Notes under the pieces: generated by a model
Told to the model about the DNA's origin: nothing
The model's database searches: none
The model's input: only the letters and a program-made list of their open reading frames with translations
Assembly (NCBI GenBank): GCA_034189225.1
Contig: JAXHVL010000028.1
Span: 1 to 9,810, forward strand
Direction: 5' to 3'
From: JAXHTY01 sp034189225
GTDB lineage: Bacteria > Desulfobacterota > Desulfobacteria > Desulfobacterales > Desulfosudaceae
Length of the DNA: 9,810 nt
Shown here: piece after piece, positions 1 through 6,870 of the stretch
How the letters are laid out: the number at the start of each line of letters is the position of its first letter
How positions within the stretch are numbered: position 1 is the first letter of the stretch
Translations under genes and position numbers: made by a program

Positions 1-123
1 GGCAAAGTAAAAAGTTCAAGAGCAAGGCGTCGATGTATCTCGAGGAATGGAGCGTACTTGGCGGTACGTGACATGACGAGAGATGCATCGCTTTGCTGCT
101 ATTGGACTTTTTACGAAGCCGTC
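1..123. repeat. Long imperfect palindromic repeat element (first copy, cut by window start)
   Basis: The two ends are inverted copies. The left side reads GGCAAAGTAAAAAGTTCAAG. The right side, read on the minus strand, begins GACGGCTTCGTAAAAAGTCC. Moving inwards, GCAAGGCGTCGATGTATCTCG pairs imperfectly with the complement of 80-100, and a small core hairpin (CGTAC/GTACG, around 53-68) sits in the middle. The whole stretch could therefore fold as one long hairpin or cruciform. Positions 1-20 recur exactly at 9715-9734, and the right end recurs at 4636 and 7692, so this is a dispersed family. No reading frame for a transposase is present. It resembles a MITE or large REP-type non-autonomous element; the family name is unknown to me. 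It ends 8 bp before the tRNA. Confidence 0.75.
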
Positions 124-131
124 TTAGTTGC

Positions 132-222
132 GGAGAGATGACCGAGCTGGCTGAAGGTGCACGACTGGAAATCGTGTGTGCCTTAACGGGCACCGAGGGT
201 TCGAATCCCTCTCTCTCCGCCA
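132..222 (+). tRNA. tRNA-Ser, anticodon GGA
   Basis: A complete class II tRNA. The 7-bp acceptor stem is GGAGAGA (132-138) with TCTCTCC (212-218), the discriminator is G219, and CCA is encoded at 220-222. The anticodon stem CACGA/TCGTG (160-164, 172-176) closes the loop CTGGAAA, giving anticodon GGA at 167-169, which reads UCC and UCU. A long variable arm (GTGCC/GGCAC, 178-182 with 189-193) is the serine hallmark. The T stem is GAGGG/CCCTC with a TTCGAAT loop. Six T residues follow directly at 223-228 and may aid 3' end formation. I see no convincing promoter between the palindrome and the tRNA, so transcription may start outside the window or within the element. Confidence 0.97.
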
Positions 223-293
223 TTTTTTATTGGTAAAACGCGTTCCGAAACCCTTAAACCGGTGACCGAACAGTATACGTTTCAGAAAATCGC

Positions 294-311
294 CCGGGAT
301 CTCGCTCCCGG
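294..311 (+). promoter_or_regulatory. Small hairpin just before the dnaX ribosome binding site
   Basis: CCGGGA (294-299) and TCCCGG (306-311) form a perfect 6-bp stem with a 6-nt loop. It ends 3 nt before the GGAAGG (314-319) that serves dnaX. No T-run follows, so it is not an intrinsic terminator. It could modulate translation initiation or mRNA stability, which is inference only. Confidence 0.3.
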
Positions 312-329
312 ATGGAAGGCCACGCGTTT

Positions 330-2102
330 ATGTCCTATCTTGTTCTGGCCCGAAAGTATCGGCCCACAACATTTGCTGAAGTGGTTGAACAGCAGCAGGT
401 GACCCAGACGCTGACAAACGCGGTCAAGGCGGGCCGTGTCGCCCACGCCGTCATCTTCGCCGGCCCCCGGGGCACCGGCAAAACCACTATCGCCCGGATA
501 CTGGCCAAGGCCATGAACTGCGAAAACGGCCCCATCCCCTGCAACGAATGCCGCTCCTGCCGCGAAATCACTTCCGGAAACGCCTCGGATGTTTTTGAAA
601 TCGACGGCGCTTCCAACAACGGTGTGGAGCAGGTACGGGAGCTGCGCAGCAACGTGAAATTCATGCCCGCATACAGCCCTTACAAGATCTATATTATCGA
701 TGAAGTTCACATGCTGTCACTGGCGGCCTTCAACGCACTGTTAAAGACCCTTGAAGAACCGCCGGCCCATGTGATGTTTCTTTTTGCCACCACGGAACCC
801 CATAAAATTCCGGCAACGATCCTGTCCCGGTGCCAGAGACATGACCTCGGCTACGTCAGCATCGAGGGAATTATCAACCATCTGTCCGATCTCTGTGAAA
901 AAGAGGCGTTTACCATGCCGACCCAAAGCCTGGAACTCATCGGCCGGCAAGCCGGGGGCAGCATCCGGGACGCCATGAGCCTGCTGGACCAGGTGATGAG
1001 TTGTTCCGACGGCGAAACCGATCATGACCGGGTCATGACCATTCTGGGAGTGGTGGACAACGAGGCGTTTTTCAATCTCTCGGCGGCCGTCCTGGAAGGC
1101 AATATTCAGGCGGCCCTGACCGTTCTCGACGATATTCACAAGGCGGGCCATGACATCAAAAAGCTGTATACGGATATGCTCAACCACTTCCGCAACCTGC
1201 TGGTGGTGTCCATGGGAGAAACCGGCCGATCCCTGGCGGATGATCTGCCCGCCCACGATGTGGAGCGGCTCCGCGGGCAGACGAACGGCGTTTCCCCGCT
1301 TTATTTGAACCAGGTGCTTTCCCTGCTGCTGAATGAAGAGGAAAAGGTCAGATTTTCCAGCCGACCGAAGATTGCCGTTGAAATGGCGCTCATCAAGATC
1401 ATTCACACGCAGCCCGCCCTGCCGGTGGATACTCTCATCGAAAAAATCGACGCCCTGAAAAACGCCTTTCTGGAGACCGGCGCGCAGGCCGTTTCCGACA
1501 GCCCTGCCGAAATACCGGCGGGGCGTGATGATGTTTCGCCTTCCCGGCCCGTCGAAACCGCGACGGAAAGACCGTCACCGGCAATGGCCGAGCCACTCCC
1601 GCCACCACCGCCGGAAAACCACTGTGACCCCGCCGCTTATGCGGCCCCGGCCGATGCTCCCGGATACCAGTCGGACGCTGCTCATTCAGATACCCCTCGG
1701 GCAATGGAAGCGCCGGCGGCACCCTTCCCCGGCGATCCGGCAAGCGACCCCACCGGCACATGGGAAGCGATTCTGACCCGGATTGACGAGCAATACCCCC
1801 TGCTGGGGGCCAACCTGCGAAACAGCACCCTCTCCCGGTTGAACGACGATGAAATGGAGATCGAGGTATACGGCTCTGAAACCAACAAGAATATGCTGAC
1901 CCGGGAGAAAAGCATAACGGAATTGAAAAATGTCTGTCGTGTGTTCTTCAAAAAAGACATGACGGTTACCATCAACCACAAGCTCAGCCCCGTCAACAAA
2001 ACGCCCGCCCAACAGGCGCCGCAAAAACCCCGGATTCACCCGCTGGTCAAGGAAGCGCTGGATGTGTTCGGCGGGGAAGTGGTGAGCCCGAAAACACTTT
2101 AA
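330..2102 (+). CDS. dnaX: DNA polymerase III subunit gamma/tau (clamp loader ATPase)
   Basis: This is the tau subunit of the replicative clamp loader, the AAA+ ATPase that loads the beta clamp and ties polymerase cores to the helicase. I take the ATG at 330 (MSYLVLARKYRP, the standard family N-terminus, 590 aa), with GGAAGG 10 nt upstream, rather than the in-frame ATG at 312. From that start: Walker A GPRGTGKTT at about 45-53; a zinc-binding set Cys64, Cys71, Cys74 and Cys77; Walker B/DExH IIDEVH around 123-127; and an SRC box (sensor 1 / arginine finger) at 166-168. Next come GGSIRDAMSLLDQ (sensor 2 region), the domain III helices, and a Pro/Ala-rich linker at roughly 400-475. A folded C-terminal part of the polymerase-contact type ends the protein. 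I found no in-phase A-AAA-AAG slip site in the linker region, so a separate gamma form is not evident. It heads the run ybaB, recR, ykgJ, murI, and no clear promoter is seen between it and the tRNA. Confidence 0.97.
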   Translation: MSYLVLARKYRPTTFAEVVEQQQVTQTLTNAVKAGRVAHAVIFAGPRGTGKTTIARILAKAMNCENGPIPCNECRSCREITSGNASDVFEIDGASNNGVEQVRELRSNVKFMPAYSPYKIYIIDEVHMLSLAAFNALLKTLEEPPAHVMFLFATTEPHKIPATILSRCQRHDLGYVSIEGIINHLSDLCEKEAFTMPTQSLELIGRQAGGSIRDAMSLLDQVMSCSDGETDHDRVMTILGVVDNEAFFNLSAAVLEGNIQAALTVLDDIHKAGHDIKKLYTDMLNHFRNLLVVSMGETGRSLADDLPAHDVERLRGQTNGVSPLYLNQVLSLLLNEEEKVRFSSRPKIAVEMALIKIIHTQPALPVDTLIEKIDALKNAFLETGAQAVSDSPAEIPAGRDDVSPSRPVETATERPSPAMAEPLPPPPPENHCDPAAYAAPADAPGYQSDAAHSDTPRAMEAPAAPFPGDPASDPTGTWEAILTRIDEQYPLLGANLRNSTLSRLNDDEMEIEVYGSETNKNMLTREKSITELKNVCRVFFKKDMTVTINHKLSPVNKTPAQQAPQKPRIHPLVKEALDVFGGEVVSPKTL

Positions 2103-2122
2103 TAACACCAGGAGGATTGTAT

Positions 2123-2434
2123 ATGAAAAGCATGGGGAACATGATGAAGCAGGCCCAGAAGCTTCAGTCGAAAATGACGAAACTTCAGGAGGAACTTGCC
2201 GAAAAAACCGTTGAGGCCAGCGCCGGCGGCGGCATGGTGAAAGTGGTGGCCGACGGTAAACAACAGATCGTCTCCATCAATATCGAAAAAGAGGTGGTGG
2301 ACCCCGAGGATGTGGAAATGCTCCAGGACCTGGTCATTGCAGCCGTCAATGACGCACTTGCAAAGTCCCAGGAAATGGTTTCCGGTGAAATGAGCAAGCT
2401 GACCGGCGGCATGGGCATTCCGGGATTGACATGA
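2123..2434 (+). CDS. ybaB: YbaB/EbfC family nucleoid-associated protein
   Basis: A small DNA-binding protein of the YbaB/EbfC family (103 aa, normal length). Members form dimers and coat or bend DNA, and the gene sits between dnaX and recR in a great many bacteria. The sequence has the usual N-terminal amphipathic helix (MGNMMKQAQKLQSKMTKLQE), the strand with a glycine cluster (ASAGGGMVKV), VSINIEKEVVDPEDVEMLQD, and a Gly/Met-rich tail. The start is the ATG at 2123 with an ideal GGAGG at 2111-2115 (7-nt spacing); a TTG two codons upstream overlaps no better signal. It lies 20 nt after dnaX, and its stop overlaps the recR start as ATGA, so the three are almost certainly co-transcribed. A role with RecR in repair is suspected for the family but not shown by this sequence. 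Confidence 0.95.
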   Translation: MKSMGNMMKQAQKLQSKMTKLQEELAEKTVEASAGGGMVKVVADGKQQIVSINIEKEVVDPEDVEMLQDLVIAAVNDALAKSQEMVSGEMSKLTGGMGIPGLT

Positions 2435-3033
2435 TGAACCACTACCCCCCCTCCATACGGAACGCCATCAAAAGCCTGACAAGGCTGCCGGGGGTCGGGG
2501 CCAAAACGGCCGAACGCCTGGCCATGCATCTGCTGCGGGCGCCGGCTGAAGATGTTACGGAGCTGGCGCAAAACATGGTGACGCTGAAAAAAAAGACCCG
2601 GCTCTGTGCCCGGTGTTTTACCCTCAGCGATACAGAACTCTGCGCCATCTGCGGCGATCCGTCGCGCCAGCCGGACGTGCTCTGCGTGGTGGAAGGCCCG
2701 GCCGAGCTCATGTCCATCGAAAACACGGGGGTTTTCTCCGGGGTATATCATGTGCTTCACGGGGTACTGTCGCCCATGGACGGTATCGGACCGGACGATA
2801 TTCGCATCCGGGAGCTGATAACCAGAATTGAAAAAGGCGGTATCCGGGAAGTGGTCATCGCCACGGGCATGCAGGTGGAAGGCGAATCCACAGCCGCCTA
2901 TGTGGCGGAGGTGCTTCAGACTTACAACGTCAACATCACCCGCCTGGCCTCGGGCATGCCCATGGGCGGCGACCTGAAATACGTAGACCCGATAACCCTG
3001 AAACATGCCATGGAAAAACGTTATGCCGTATAG
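2431..3033 (+). CDS. recR: Recombination mediator protein RecR
   Basis: RecR works with RecO (and RecF) to load RecA onto SSB-coated gapped DNA. At 200 aa it is the standard length. Visible in order: the helix-hairpin-helix SLTRLPGVGAKTAERLA (about 15-31); a four-cysteine zinc finger with Cys59, Cys62, Cys71 and Cys74; and the Toprim domain from VLCVVEGPAELMSIE (Glu88) through HGVLSPMDGIGPDDI and VIATGMQVEGESTA. The conserved C-terminus MGGDLKYVDPITL, which lines the ring interface, is present. The start ATG (2431) overlaps the ybaB stop in ATGA, and a second ATG follows immediately at 2434; either could be used. A run of eight A at 2587-2594 encodes Lys-Lys-Lys and leaves the frame intact. 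All key residues are present, so the protein should be functional. Confidence 0.97.
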   Translation: MMNHYPPSIRNAIKSLTRLPGVGAKTAERLAMHLLRAPAEDVTELAQNMVTLKKKTRLCARCFTLSDTELCAICGDPSRQPDVLCVVEGPAELMSIENTGVFSGVYHVLHGVLSPMDGIGPDDIRIRELITRIEKGGIREVVIATGMQVEGESTAAYVAEVLQTYNVNITRLASGMPMGGDLKYVDPITLKHAMEKRYAV

Positions 3034-3436
3034 CCATATAACACCGGCGAATATTTTCGTATGCCAGCAATGCGGGGAATGCTGCAAGGGATACGGCGGC
3101 ACCTACGTGACGCCGGAAGAGATCACCGCCATTGCCGCGTATATCAAGACCGACCCGGAAACCTTTGTCAATACCTGCTGCACATTTTCGGGCAGTCATC
3201 CCATCCTCGCCCAGGCCGAAAACGGTTACTGCATATTCTGGAAAGACAAAATCTGCACCATTCATCCGGTAAAACCCCGCATGTGTAAGGCATGGCCTTT
3301 TCTTGAAAGCGTGGTAACGGACGTGGGGAACTGGGAGGCCATGTCCGCCATGTGCCCTGGCATCCGGACGGAATTCCCGCTGGATGTCATAAAACGGTGT
3401 GTCAAAGAAAAACTCATGGAACACCAGCACGCATGA
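3023..3436 (+). CDS. YkgJ-type cysteine cluster protein (CxxCxxCC family)
   Basis: A 137-aa protein of the YkgJ/UPF0153 family, small proteins thought to chelate zinc or an iron-sulfur centre; no reaction is established. The signature CQQCGECCKG gives Cys14, 17, 20 and 21. Later cysteines at 52, 53, 70, 78, 88 and 111 include the family-typical GYCIFW, ICTIHPVKPRMCKAWPF and MCPG patterns, in which two or three Cys complete the cluster. There is no signal peptide or membrane segment, so it should be cytoplasmic. I chose the ATG at 3023, preceded by GGAAAA, over the in-frame ATG at 3005, which lies deeper in recR. It overlaps recR by 11 nt and murI by 4 nt (ATGA), implying co-translation. The adjacent Cys52-Cys53 pair is an addition to the core motif whose importance is unclear. 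Confidence 0.85.
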   Translation: MPYSHITPANIFVCQQCGECCKGYGGTYVTPEEITAIAAYIKTDPETFVNTCCTFSGSHPILAQAENGYCIFWKDKICTIHPVKPRMCKAWPFLESVVTDVGNWEAMSAMCPGIRTEFPLDVIKRCVKEKLMEHQHA

Positions 3437-4218
3437 TCGGGATTTTTGACTCAGGACTCGGCGGATTGACGGTGGCCCGGGCCATCATGGACGAGCTGCC
3501 CGGCTACGACATCACCTACTTCGGGGATACGGCACGAACACCCTATGGCGCCAAAAGCCCGCAAACGGTTATTCAATACGCCCTTGAGGATTCGGCTTTT
3601 CTCATAGACCAGGGCGCGAAAATCATTGTTATCGCCTGCAACAGCGCCTCCAGCGTGGCCACCGAAGCCATCATGGAACGCTTTGATATACCGGTATTCG
3701 AAGTAATCACCCCGGCGGTGGCCATGGCCGTGGAGATCACCCGGAAGGGCGTTATCGGCGTCATCGGCACCCGCGCCACCATCAACAGCGGCATCTATGA
3801 GAAAAAAATCCGGGAGCGGGCGGCGGATGCAACGATCCATTCCCGGGCCTGCCCACTGCTGGTGCCCCTTGTAGAGGAAGGATGGATGAACAAACCCGAA
3901 ACCCGGATGATCGTCAAAAAATACCTTCACCCTCTGAAGACAAGACAGATCGATACCCTGATCCTCGGGTGCACCCATTACCCCATTCTCAAGCCCATCA
4001 TACAGGCCAAGGCCGGCAAACGGGTGGGCATGATCGATTCGGCCATGGCCGTGGCCCGGGCCATCCGGCATTTCATTGAAACCGACGGTGCCGCCGAAAA
4101 CCGGCTGACCACCGGCCACAGCAGGCGTTTTTTCGTCTCCGACATCACGCCCCAGTTTGAAAAAACGGCCGGCCTGATTCTCAACCGGAAGATCACGCTG
4201 GATCATGTGTCGGTGTAA
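3433..4218 (+). CDS. murI: Glutamate racemase
   Basis: A cytoplasmic, cofactor-independent racemase converting L- to D-glutamate for peptidoglycan (the D-Glu added by MurD). At 261 aa it is normal length. Conserved blocks in order: IGIFDSGLGGLTVARAI (Asp6, Ser7), YFGDTARTPYG (29-39), the first catalytic cysteine in IACNSASSVA (Cys69), GVIGTRATI (109-117), and the second catalytic cysteine in LILGCTHYPIL (Cys180, with His182). Both catalytic cysteines are present, so activity is expected. The start ATG at 3433 overlaps the ykgJ stop (ATGA) and has only a weak ribosome binding site of its own, pointing to translational coupling. An in-frame upstream ATG at 3352 would add 27 residues without family similarity. 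It is the last gene of the plus-strand run and is followed by a terminator-like hairpin. Confidence 0.97.
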   Translation: MIGIFDSGLGGLTVARAIMDELPGYDITYFGDTARTPYGAKSPQTVIQYALEDSAFLIDQGAKIIVIACNSASSVATEAIMERFDIPVFEVITPAVAMAVEITRKGVIGVIGTRATINSGIYEKKIRERAADATIHSRACPLLVPLVEEGWMNKPETRMIVKKYLHPLKTRQIDTLILGCTHYPILKPIIQAKAGKRVGMIDSAMAVARAIRHFIETDGAAENRLTTGHSRRFFVSDITPQFEKTAGLILNRKITLDHVSV

Positions 4219-4221
4219 TCA

Positions 4222-4258
4222 GGCGGCGGGGAATTTTACCTGCCGCCATACTTTTCTT
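4222..4258 (+). terminator. Rho-independent terminator after murI
   Basis: GGCGGCGGG (4222-4230) pairs with CCTGCCGCC (4239-4247) as a 9-bp stem containing one G-T wobble and an 8-nt loop. The T-rich stretch ACTTTTCTTT follows. It begins 4 nt after the murI stop, where the plus-strand operon should end. The tail is T-rich rather than a pure T-run, so efficiency is uncertain. Part of the tail (4251-4265) is a 15-nt sequence repeated at 9662-9676. Confidence 0.65.
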
Positions 4259-4265
4259 TGCTCGC
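4251..4265 (+). repeat. 15-nt dispersed repeat, copy 1
   Basis: CTTTTCTTTGCTCGC occurs here and identically at 9662-9676. In the second copy it is followed by CCAAAGAAGAT, which can pair back with it (TCTTT/AAAGA). Here that right arm is absent. It is probably a fragment of a dispersed hairpin repeat. Confidence 0.5.
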
Positions 4266-4309
4266 TTAAAATATCGAATTCCGGACGGACACTAACCATG
4301 AATAACTTG

Positions 4310-4369
4310 AAGAGCATGAAGCTGAAATCATGATCAATCCTTTTATCAATTCATGTCCTTCATGCTCTT
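4310..4369. repeat. Inverted repeat with 12-bp perfect arms
   Basis: AAGAGCATGAAG (4310-4321) and CTTCATGCTCTT (4358-4369) are exact reverse complements separated by 36 nt. The right side, TTCATGTCCTTCATGCTCTT, has the 9-nt period and base pattern of the repeat at 9301-9326 (TTCGTGTCCTTCGTGAAC), so both belong to one family. No coding function is apparent. Confidence 0.6.
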
Positions 4370-4439
4370 TGAGGTGAAAAAATCAGACTTCCAAGGAACT
4401 TAACGTGGTAATTCATTTAAAAACCAAAGCATCTTTTTT

Positions 4440-4474
4440 AACCACGGAATACACGGAAGGGCACGGAAAGGGCA
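4440..4474 (+). repeat. Short tandem repeat, about 9-nt period (ACCACGGAA type)
   Basis: Units of the form ACCACGGAA, TACACGGAA, GGGCACGGAA run in series with one-base slips. This is the same style of element as ACCACGAAGGGCACGAAG at 9347-9364. It is non-coding as far as can be seen. Confidence 0.55.
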
Positions 4475-4489
4475 CTCAAAGATTCTCTG

Positions 4490-4515
4490 CGTTCCCACGC
4501 AGCAGCGTGGGAACG
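4490..4515. repeat. Perfect 11-bp hairpin
   Basis: CGTTCCCACGC (4490-4500) and GCGTGGGAACG (4505-4515) are perfectly complementary around the loop AGCA. I recognise CGTTCCCACGC...GCGTGGGAACG as a common non-coding repeat type in proteobacteria. There is no T-run on either strand after the stem, so it does not look like a terminator for either converging operon. Confidence 0.65.
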
Positions 4516-4540
4516 AGAAAAAGAAAAGTATGAATGAAAA

Positions 4541-4634
4541 ATGGGTTGGGATAATCCAAATCGAAATCGGGATCGCTATCGGGATCGAAAAGATATGGCG
4601 CTTGGACACGAGGAACTGGATGTCTATCGCCTTT
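4541..4634 (+). pseudogene. 5' stump of a four-helix-bundle (S23-type) protein gene
   Basis: From the ATG at 4595 the frame reads MALGHEELDVYRL, which resembles the N-terminus of small four-helix-bundle (S23/IVS-type) proteins. Those continue with a helix of the YVAWVY kind. Here the similarity stops after about 13 codons, where the sequence joins the repeat end (CTTTTACGAAGCCGTC), and the frame runs antisense into the MCP gene to a stop at 4715-4717. Upstream, in frame from 4541, the codons give the low-complexity WDNPNRNRDRYRDRKD. I infer a gene broken by insertion or deletion at the repeat; the rest is not in the window. The family call rests on a short match from memory. Confidence 0.45.
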
Positions 4635-4650
4635 TACGAAGCCGTCAATT
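4631..4650 (-). repeat. Repeat-end copy overlapping the MCP stop codon
   Basis: Read on the minus strand, AATTGACGGCTTCGTAAAAG begins within the last codons of the MCP gene and matches the outer end of the palindrome at 1-123. The 15 nt at 4636-4650 are identical to 7692-7706. Only the end of the element is present: where the interior should lie, the truncated four-helix-bundle fragment is found instead. Confidence 0.6.
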
Positions 4651-5982
4651 ATCGTTGGCCTGGCCAATAAGGCGGGGCGCATCGGCAGCGTCCTGCCCTT
4701 CCATTGCCCCGGTTTGAAAACGCTTTGTCAACCCCTGCATTTCCTGAGACTGGGATGAGAGTTCGCCGGCGGCAGATGCGGTTTCTTCGGCATTGGCGGC
4801 ATTCTGCTGGGTAATCCCGTCCAGCCGGGACAGCCACTGGTTGATTTTTTCAATACTCTCCGACTGTTCATTGCTGGCAACGGCAATTTCTCCCACCAGG
4901 TCGGCCACCTTGTTCACCATATCATTGATTTCAGAAAACCCCTCCGAGACTTGTTCAGCCAGCGCATTGCCGCCCTCCACCTTCTTGTTGGAGGCCTCAA
5001 TAAGATCGGCGGTCTCCCGCGCTGCCTTGGCACTTCGGGCCGCCAGAGACCTTACTTCCTGCGCCACCACCGCAAACCCCTTGCCGTGGATACCGGCCCG
5101 TGCAGCTTCCACCGCCGCATTTAACGCCAGCAGATTGGTCTGAAAGGCAATATCATCAATCACCTTTATAATATTAACAATTTCGCCGCTGGCATTATTG
5201 ATCTCCTTCATGGCGGCCACCATCTCTTCCATCTGGCCGGCCCCCTGCCGGCCGGTATCCCGCGTCTTGTCGGCCAGCGCATTGGCCTGGTCGGCGCTTT
5301 GCTGGTTCAGTTTAATGCGATCGGTCACCGTGGTCATGGCGCCGGCGGTTTCCTGAAGAGAAGCTGCCTGGTCACTGGCGGCGCCTGAAAGCGAGTGGCT
5401 GGAATCGGCCACCTGCTTTGAACTGGCAGCCACCTGATCCGCCGATACCGTCAACCGGCCCACCACATCCCGCAGATTGGTGGTCAGGCGGTCAAGGGCA
5501 TTGCCCAGGATGTCGCGTTGGGAATAAACCGTGACCTGGTTTGTGAAATCCCCATCGGCCATATAAGCCGCCAGATTCGCCCGCTGCTGCTGCACCTGGG
5601 CCATATCGGCAAACGCCTTGCTCAGCAGGCCGATCTCATCGCTGGACTGGTGTTCGTAAATCCCGGAAAAATCCCCCCTGGCCATAAGATCCGCAGCCCG
5701 GGCCATCTTTTTCAGGGGCGCTACCAAGCTCTTTGCCACATACACGGAATTAAGGATCAAAATAGTGATGCCTACGGGAAAACAGCCCAGCAACACCCAG
5801 AAATTTAAGATGCTGTAATGCCCGCCGATATAAGCGCAGATCAGTACGCCGATGATGCCCGGCGCCACCTTTAAATAAAAAAACGTGGTCAGACTTTTTC
5901 CGTAAAACCAATAAAGGCAGCTTACAATCAAAACTGTACTTACCAACAGCAGGGCGATAAAGACCGCCAGTTCAATTGTCAT
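4645..5982 (-). CDS. Methyl-accepting chemotaxis protein without a periplasmic sensor domain
   Basis: A chemoreceptor (445 aa) that should sit in the inner membrane and control the CheA kinase. The start at 5982 is preceded by GGAGG with 7-nt spacing; an in-frame ATG six codons upstream contains that ribosome binding site and is less likely. Three hydrophobic stretches (about 5-26, 40-54, 60-83) are joined by loops of only 5-13 residues, so no ligand-binding domain exists outside the membrane. A HAMP segment (about 77-130) and a second HAMP-like segment (131-175, MADGDFT...RDILGNALDRL) follow. The signalling helices have the conserved tip IAFQTNLLALNAAVEAARAG (278-297). No C-terminal NWETF-type tether for CheR/CheB is present. 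It lies 29 nt after motB and is probably co-transcribed. Its TGA stop falls inside a dispersed repeat. It may sense membrane or energy state, or another protein, which is inference. Confidence 0.93.
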   Translation of the reverse strand: MTIELAVFIALLLVSTVLIVSCLYWFYGKSLTTFFYLKVAPGIIGVLICAYIGGHYSILNFWVLLGCFPVGITILILNSVYVAKSLVAPLKKMARAADLMARGDFSGIYEHQSSDEIGLLSKAFADMAQVQQQRANLAAYMADGDFTNQVTVYSQRDILGNALDRLTTNLRDVVGRLTVSADQVAASSKQVADSSHSLSGAASDQAASLQETAGAMTTVTDRIKLNQQSADQANALADKTRDTGRQGAGQMEEMVAAMKEINNASGEIVNIIKVIDDIAFQTNLLALNAAVEAARAGIHGKGFAVVAQEVRSLAARSAKAARETADLIEASNKKVEGGNALAEQVSEGFSEINDMVNKVADLVGEIAVASNEQSESIEKINQWLSRLDGITQQNAANAEETASAAGELSSQSQEMQGLTKRFQTGAMEGQDAADAPRLIGQANDN

Positions 5983-6011
5983 GATAGATCCTCCATGCAT
6001 TCGCCGGGTTG

Positions 6012-6863
6012 TTAATCATCCACGCCCATTGCCTTGGCGATATTCCGGCGCTCATAAATGATTTCCACCCGCCGGTTTTTCGCTCTGCCGGCAGGAGTTG
6101 AGTTGCTGACGATGGGGTGATATTCCGCGTAGCCGGCGGCGGACAATTTTCTCGGATTCAGCCCCCTTGCAATCAGATACCGGACCACTTCACAGGCCCT
6201 GTTGGCCGAAAGCTCCCAGTTGGAGGCGAATTTCTCCGTATGAATAGGTGTATTATCCGTATGGCCGGCCACCGTGATGTGATAGGAAAACTCCGATAAC
6301 ACTTTGCTGAGTTTCGCCATGATATCCAGCCCGCTGGTGCTCATCCGCGCCCCGCCCGGCGGAAACAGCACCACGTCGGAAATGGTGATGACCGCCCCGG
6401 TCTCATCGCCTTTTACCCGGACCTTGCCGCCCAGCTTGTTATACATGATCAGCCCACGGACATCCGTTACAATATCATCGACTTCCGCCTGGACCGCCTG
6501 GGCGGCGCTCACCGGCCGGTCCGGTTCCTTTTTTTCGGGCGGGGGAATCTTATGCTGAACCTTGATGCCTTCCCGGGTCCCGGCCTCGGGGACCTGTTCC
6601 ACCCCCAGGGCACTCTGAAGGGACTTTACCAGCATCTTGAAGGTTTCCTTCTGAATGGTGCTCATGGAAAACAGCAGTACGAAAAAACACATCAAAAGGG
6701 TGACCATGTCGGCAAAGGTGGCCATCCACGGCGGTGCGCCGGCAATTCCGCCTTCCTCTTCGTCATCATCGGCCTCATGATCCATGGCAGGCGCCTCCTC
6801 CTTGCCGGTATCGGCCGCTTCCGCGGATTGTGCCGTCTTTTTCTGCTTCCTGTCTTCGGCCAT
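6012..6863 (-). CDS. motB: Flagellar motor stator protein MotB (sodium-type, PomB-like)
   Basis: The stator subunit (283 aa) that anchors the ion channel to peptidoglycan. A charged, acidic cytoplasmic N-tail (including DDDEEE) leads into one membrane helix, PPWMATFADMVTLLMCFFVLL, in which Asp52 is the ion-carrying aspartate. The helix resembles PomB (TFAD.M.LLMCFFVLL) more than E. coli MotB. The C-terminal half is an OmpA-like peptidoglycan-binding domain with AGHTDNTPI, NWELSANRACEVVRYL, LSAAGYAEYHPI and GRAKNRRVEI. I chose the ATG at 6863 because AGGAG, overlapping the last codons of motA, precedes it by 10 nt. Longer in-frame starts (6902, 6893) lie inside motA. The gap to motA is 7 nt, implying coupled expression. 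Confidence 0.95.
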   Translation of the reverse strand: MAEDRKQKKTAQSAEAADTGKEEAPAMDHEADDDEEEGGIAGAPPWMATFADMVTLLMCFFVLLFSMSTIQKETFKMLVKSLQSALGVEQVPEAGTREGIKVQHKIPPPEKKEPDRPVSAAQAVQAEVDDIVTDVRGLIMYNKLGGKVRVKGDETGAVITISDVVLFPPGGARMSTSGLDIMAKLSKVLSEFSYHITVAGHTDNTPIHTEKFASNWELSANRACEVVRYLIARGLNPRKLSAAGYAEYHPIVSNSTPAGRAKNRRVEIIYERRNIAKAMGVDD

Positions 6864-6870
6864 ATCGGCG

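Noticed and set aside
223..329. SRP RNA gene or promoter between tRNA-Ser and dnaX, as in some Firmicutes
   Set aside because: No 4.5S/SRP core is present, and the best -10 (TATACG, 274-279) lacks a -35 at proper spacing.
741..1406. 221-codon open frame antisense to dnaX
   Set aside because: It lies opposite conserved dnaX domains with no ribosome binding site or family match.
1441..1955. Possible dnaX frameshift sites at A-runs (1441-1446 and near 1950)
   Set aside because: Neither run has the A-AAA-AAG heptamer in the right phase, and no stimulatory signals are clear.
2587..2831. In-phase A-AAA-AAG slip site in recR with an open -1 frame to 2831, suggesting programmed frameshifting
   Set aside because: No strong downstream hairpin is visible, RecR is normally made from one frame, and the eight A simply encode three lysines. 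The open -1 frame is a by-product of GC-rich coding.
4400..4682. Two overlapping minus-strand frames of 68-69 codons
   Set aside because: They cross the 11-bp hairpin, the tandem repeat and the four-helix-bundle stump, and no start signal supports them.
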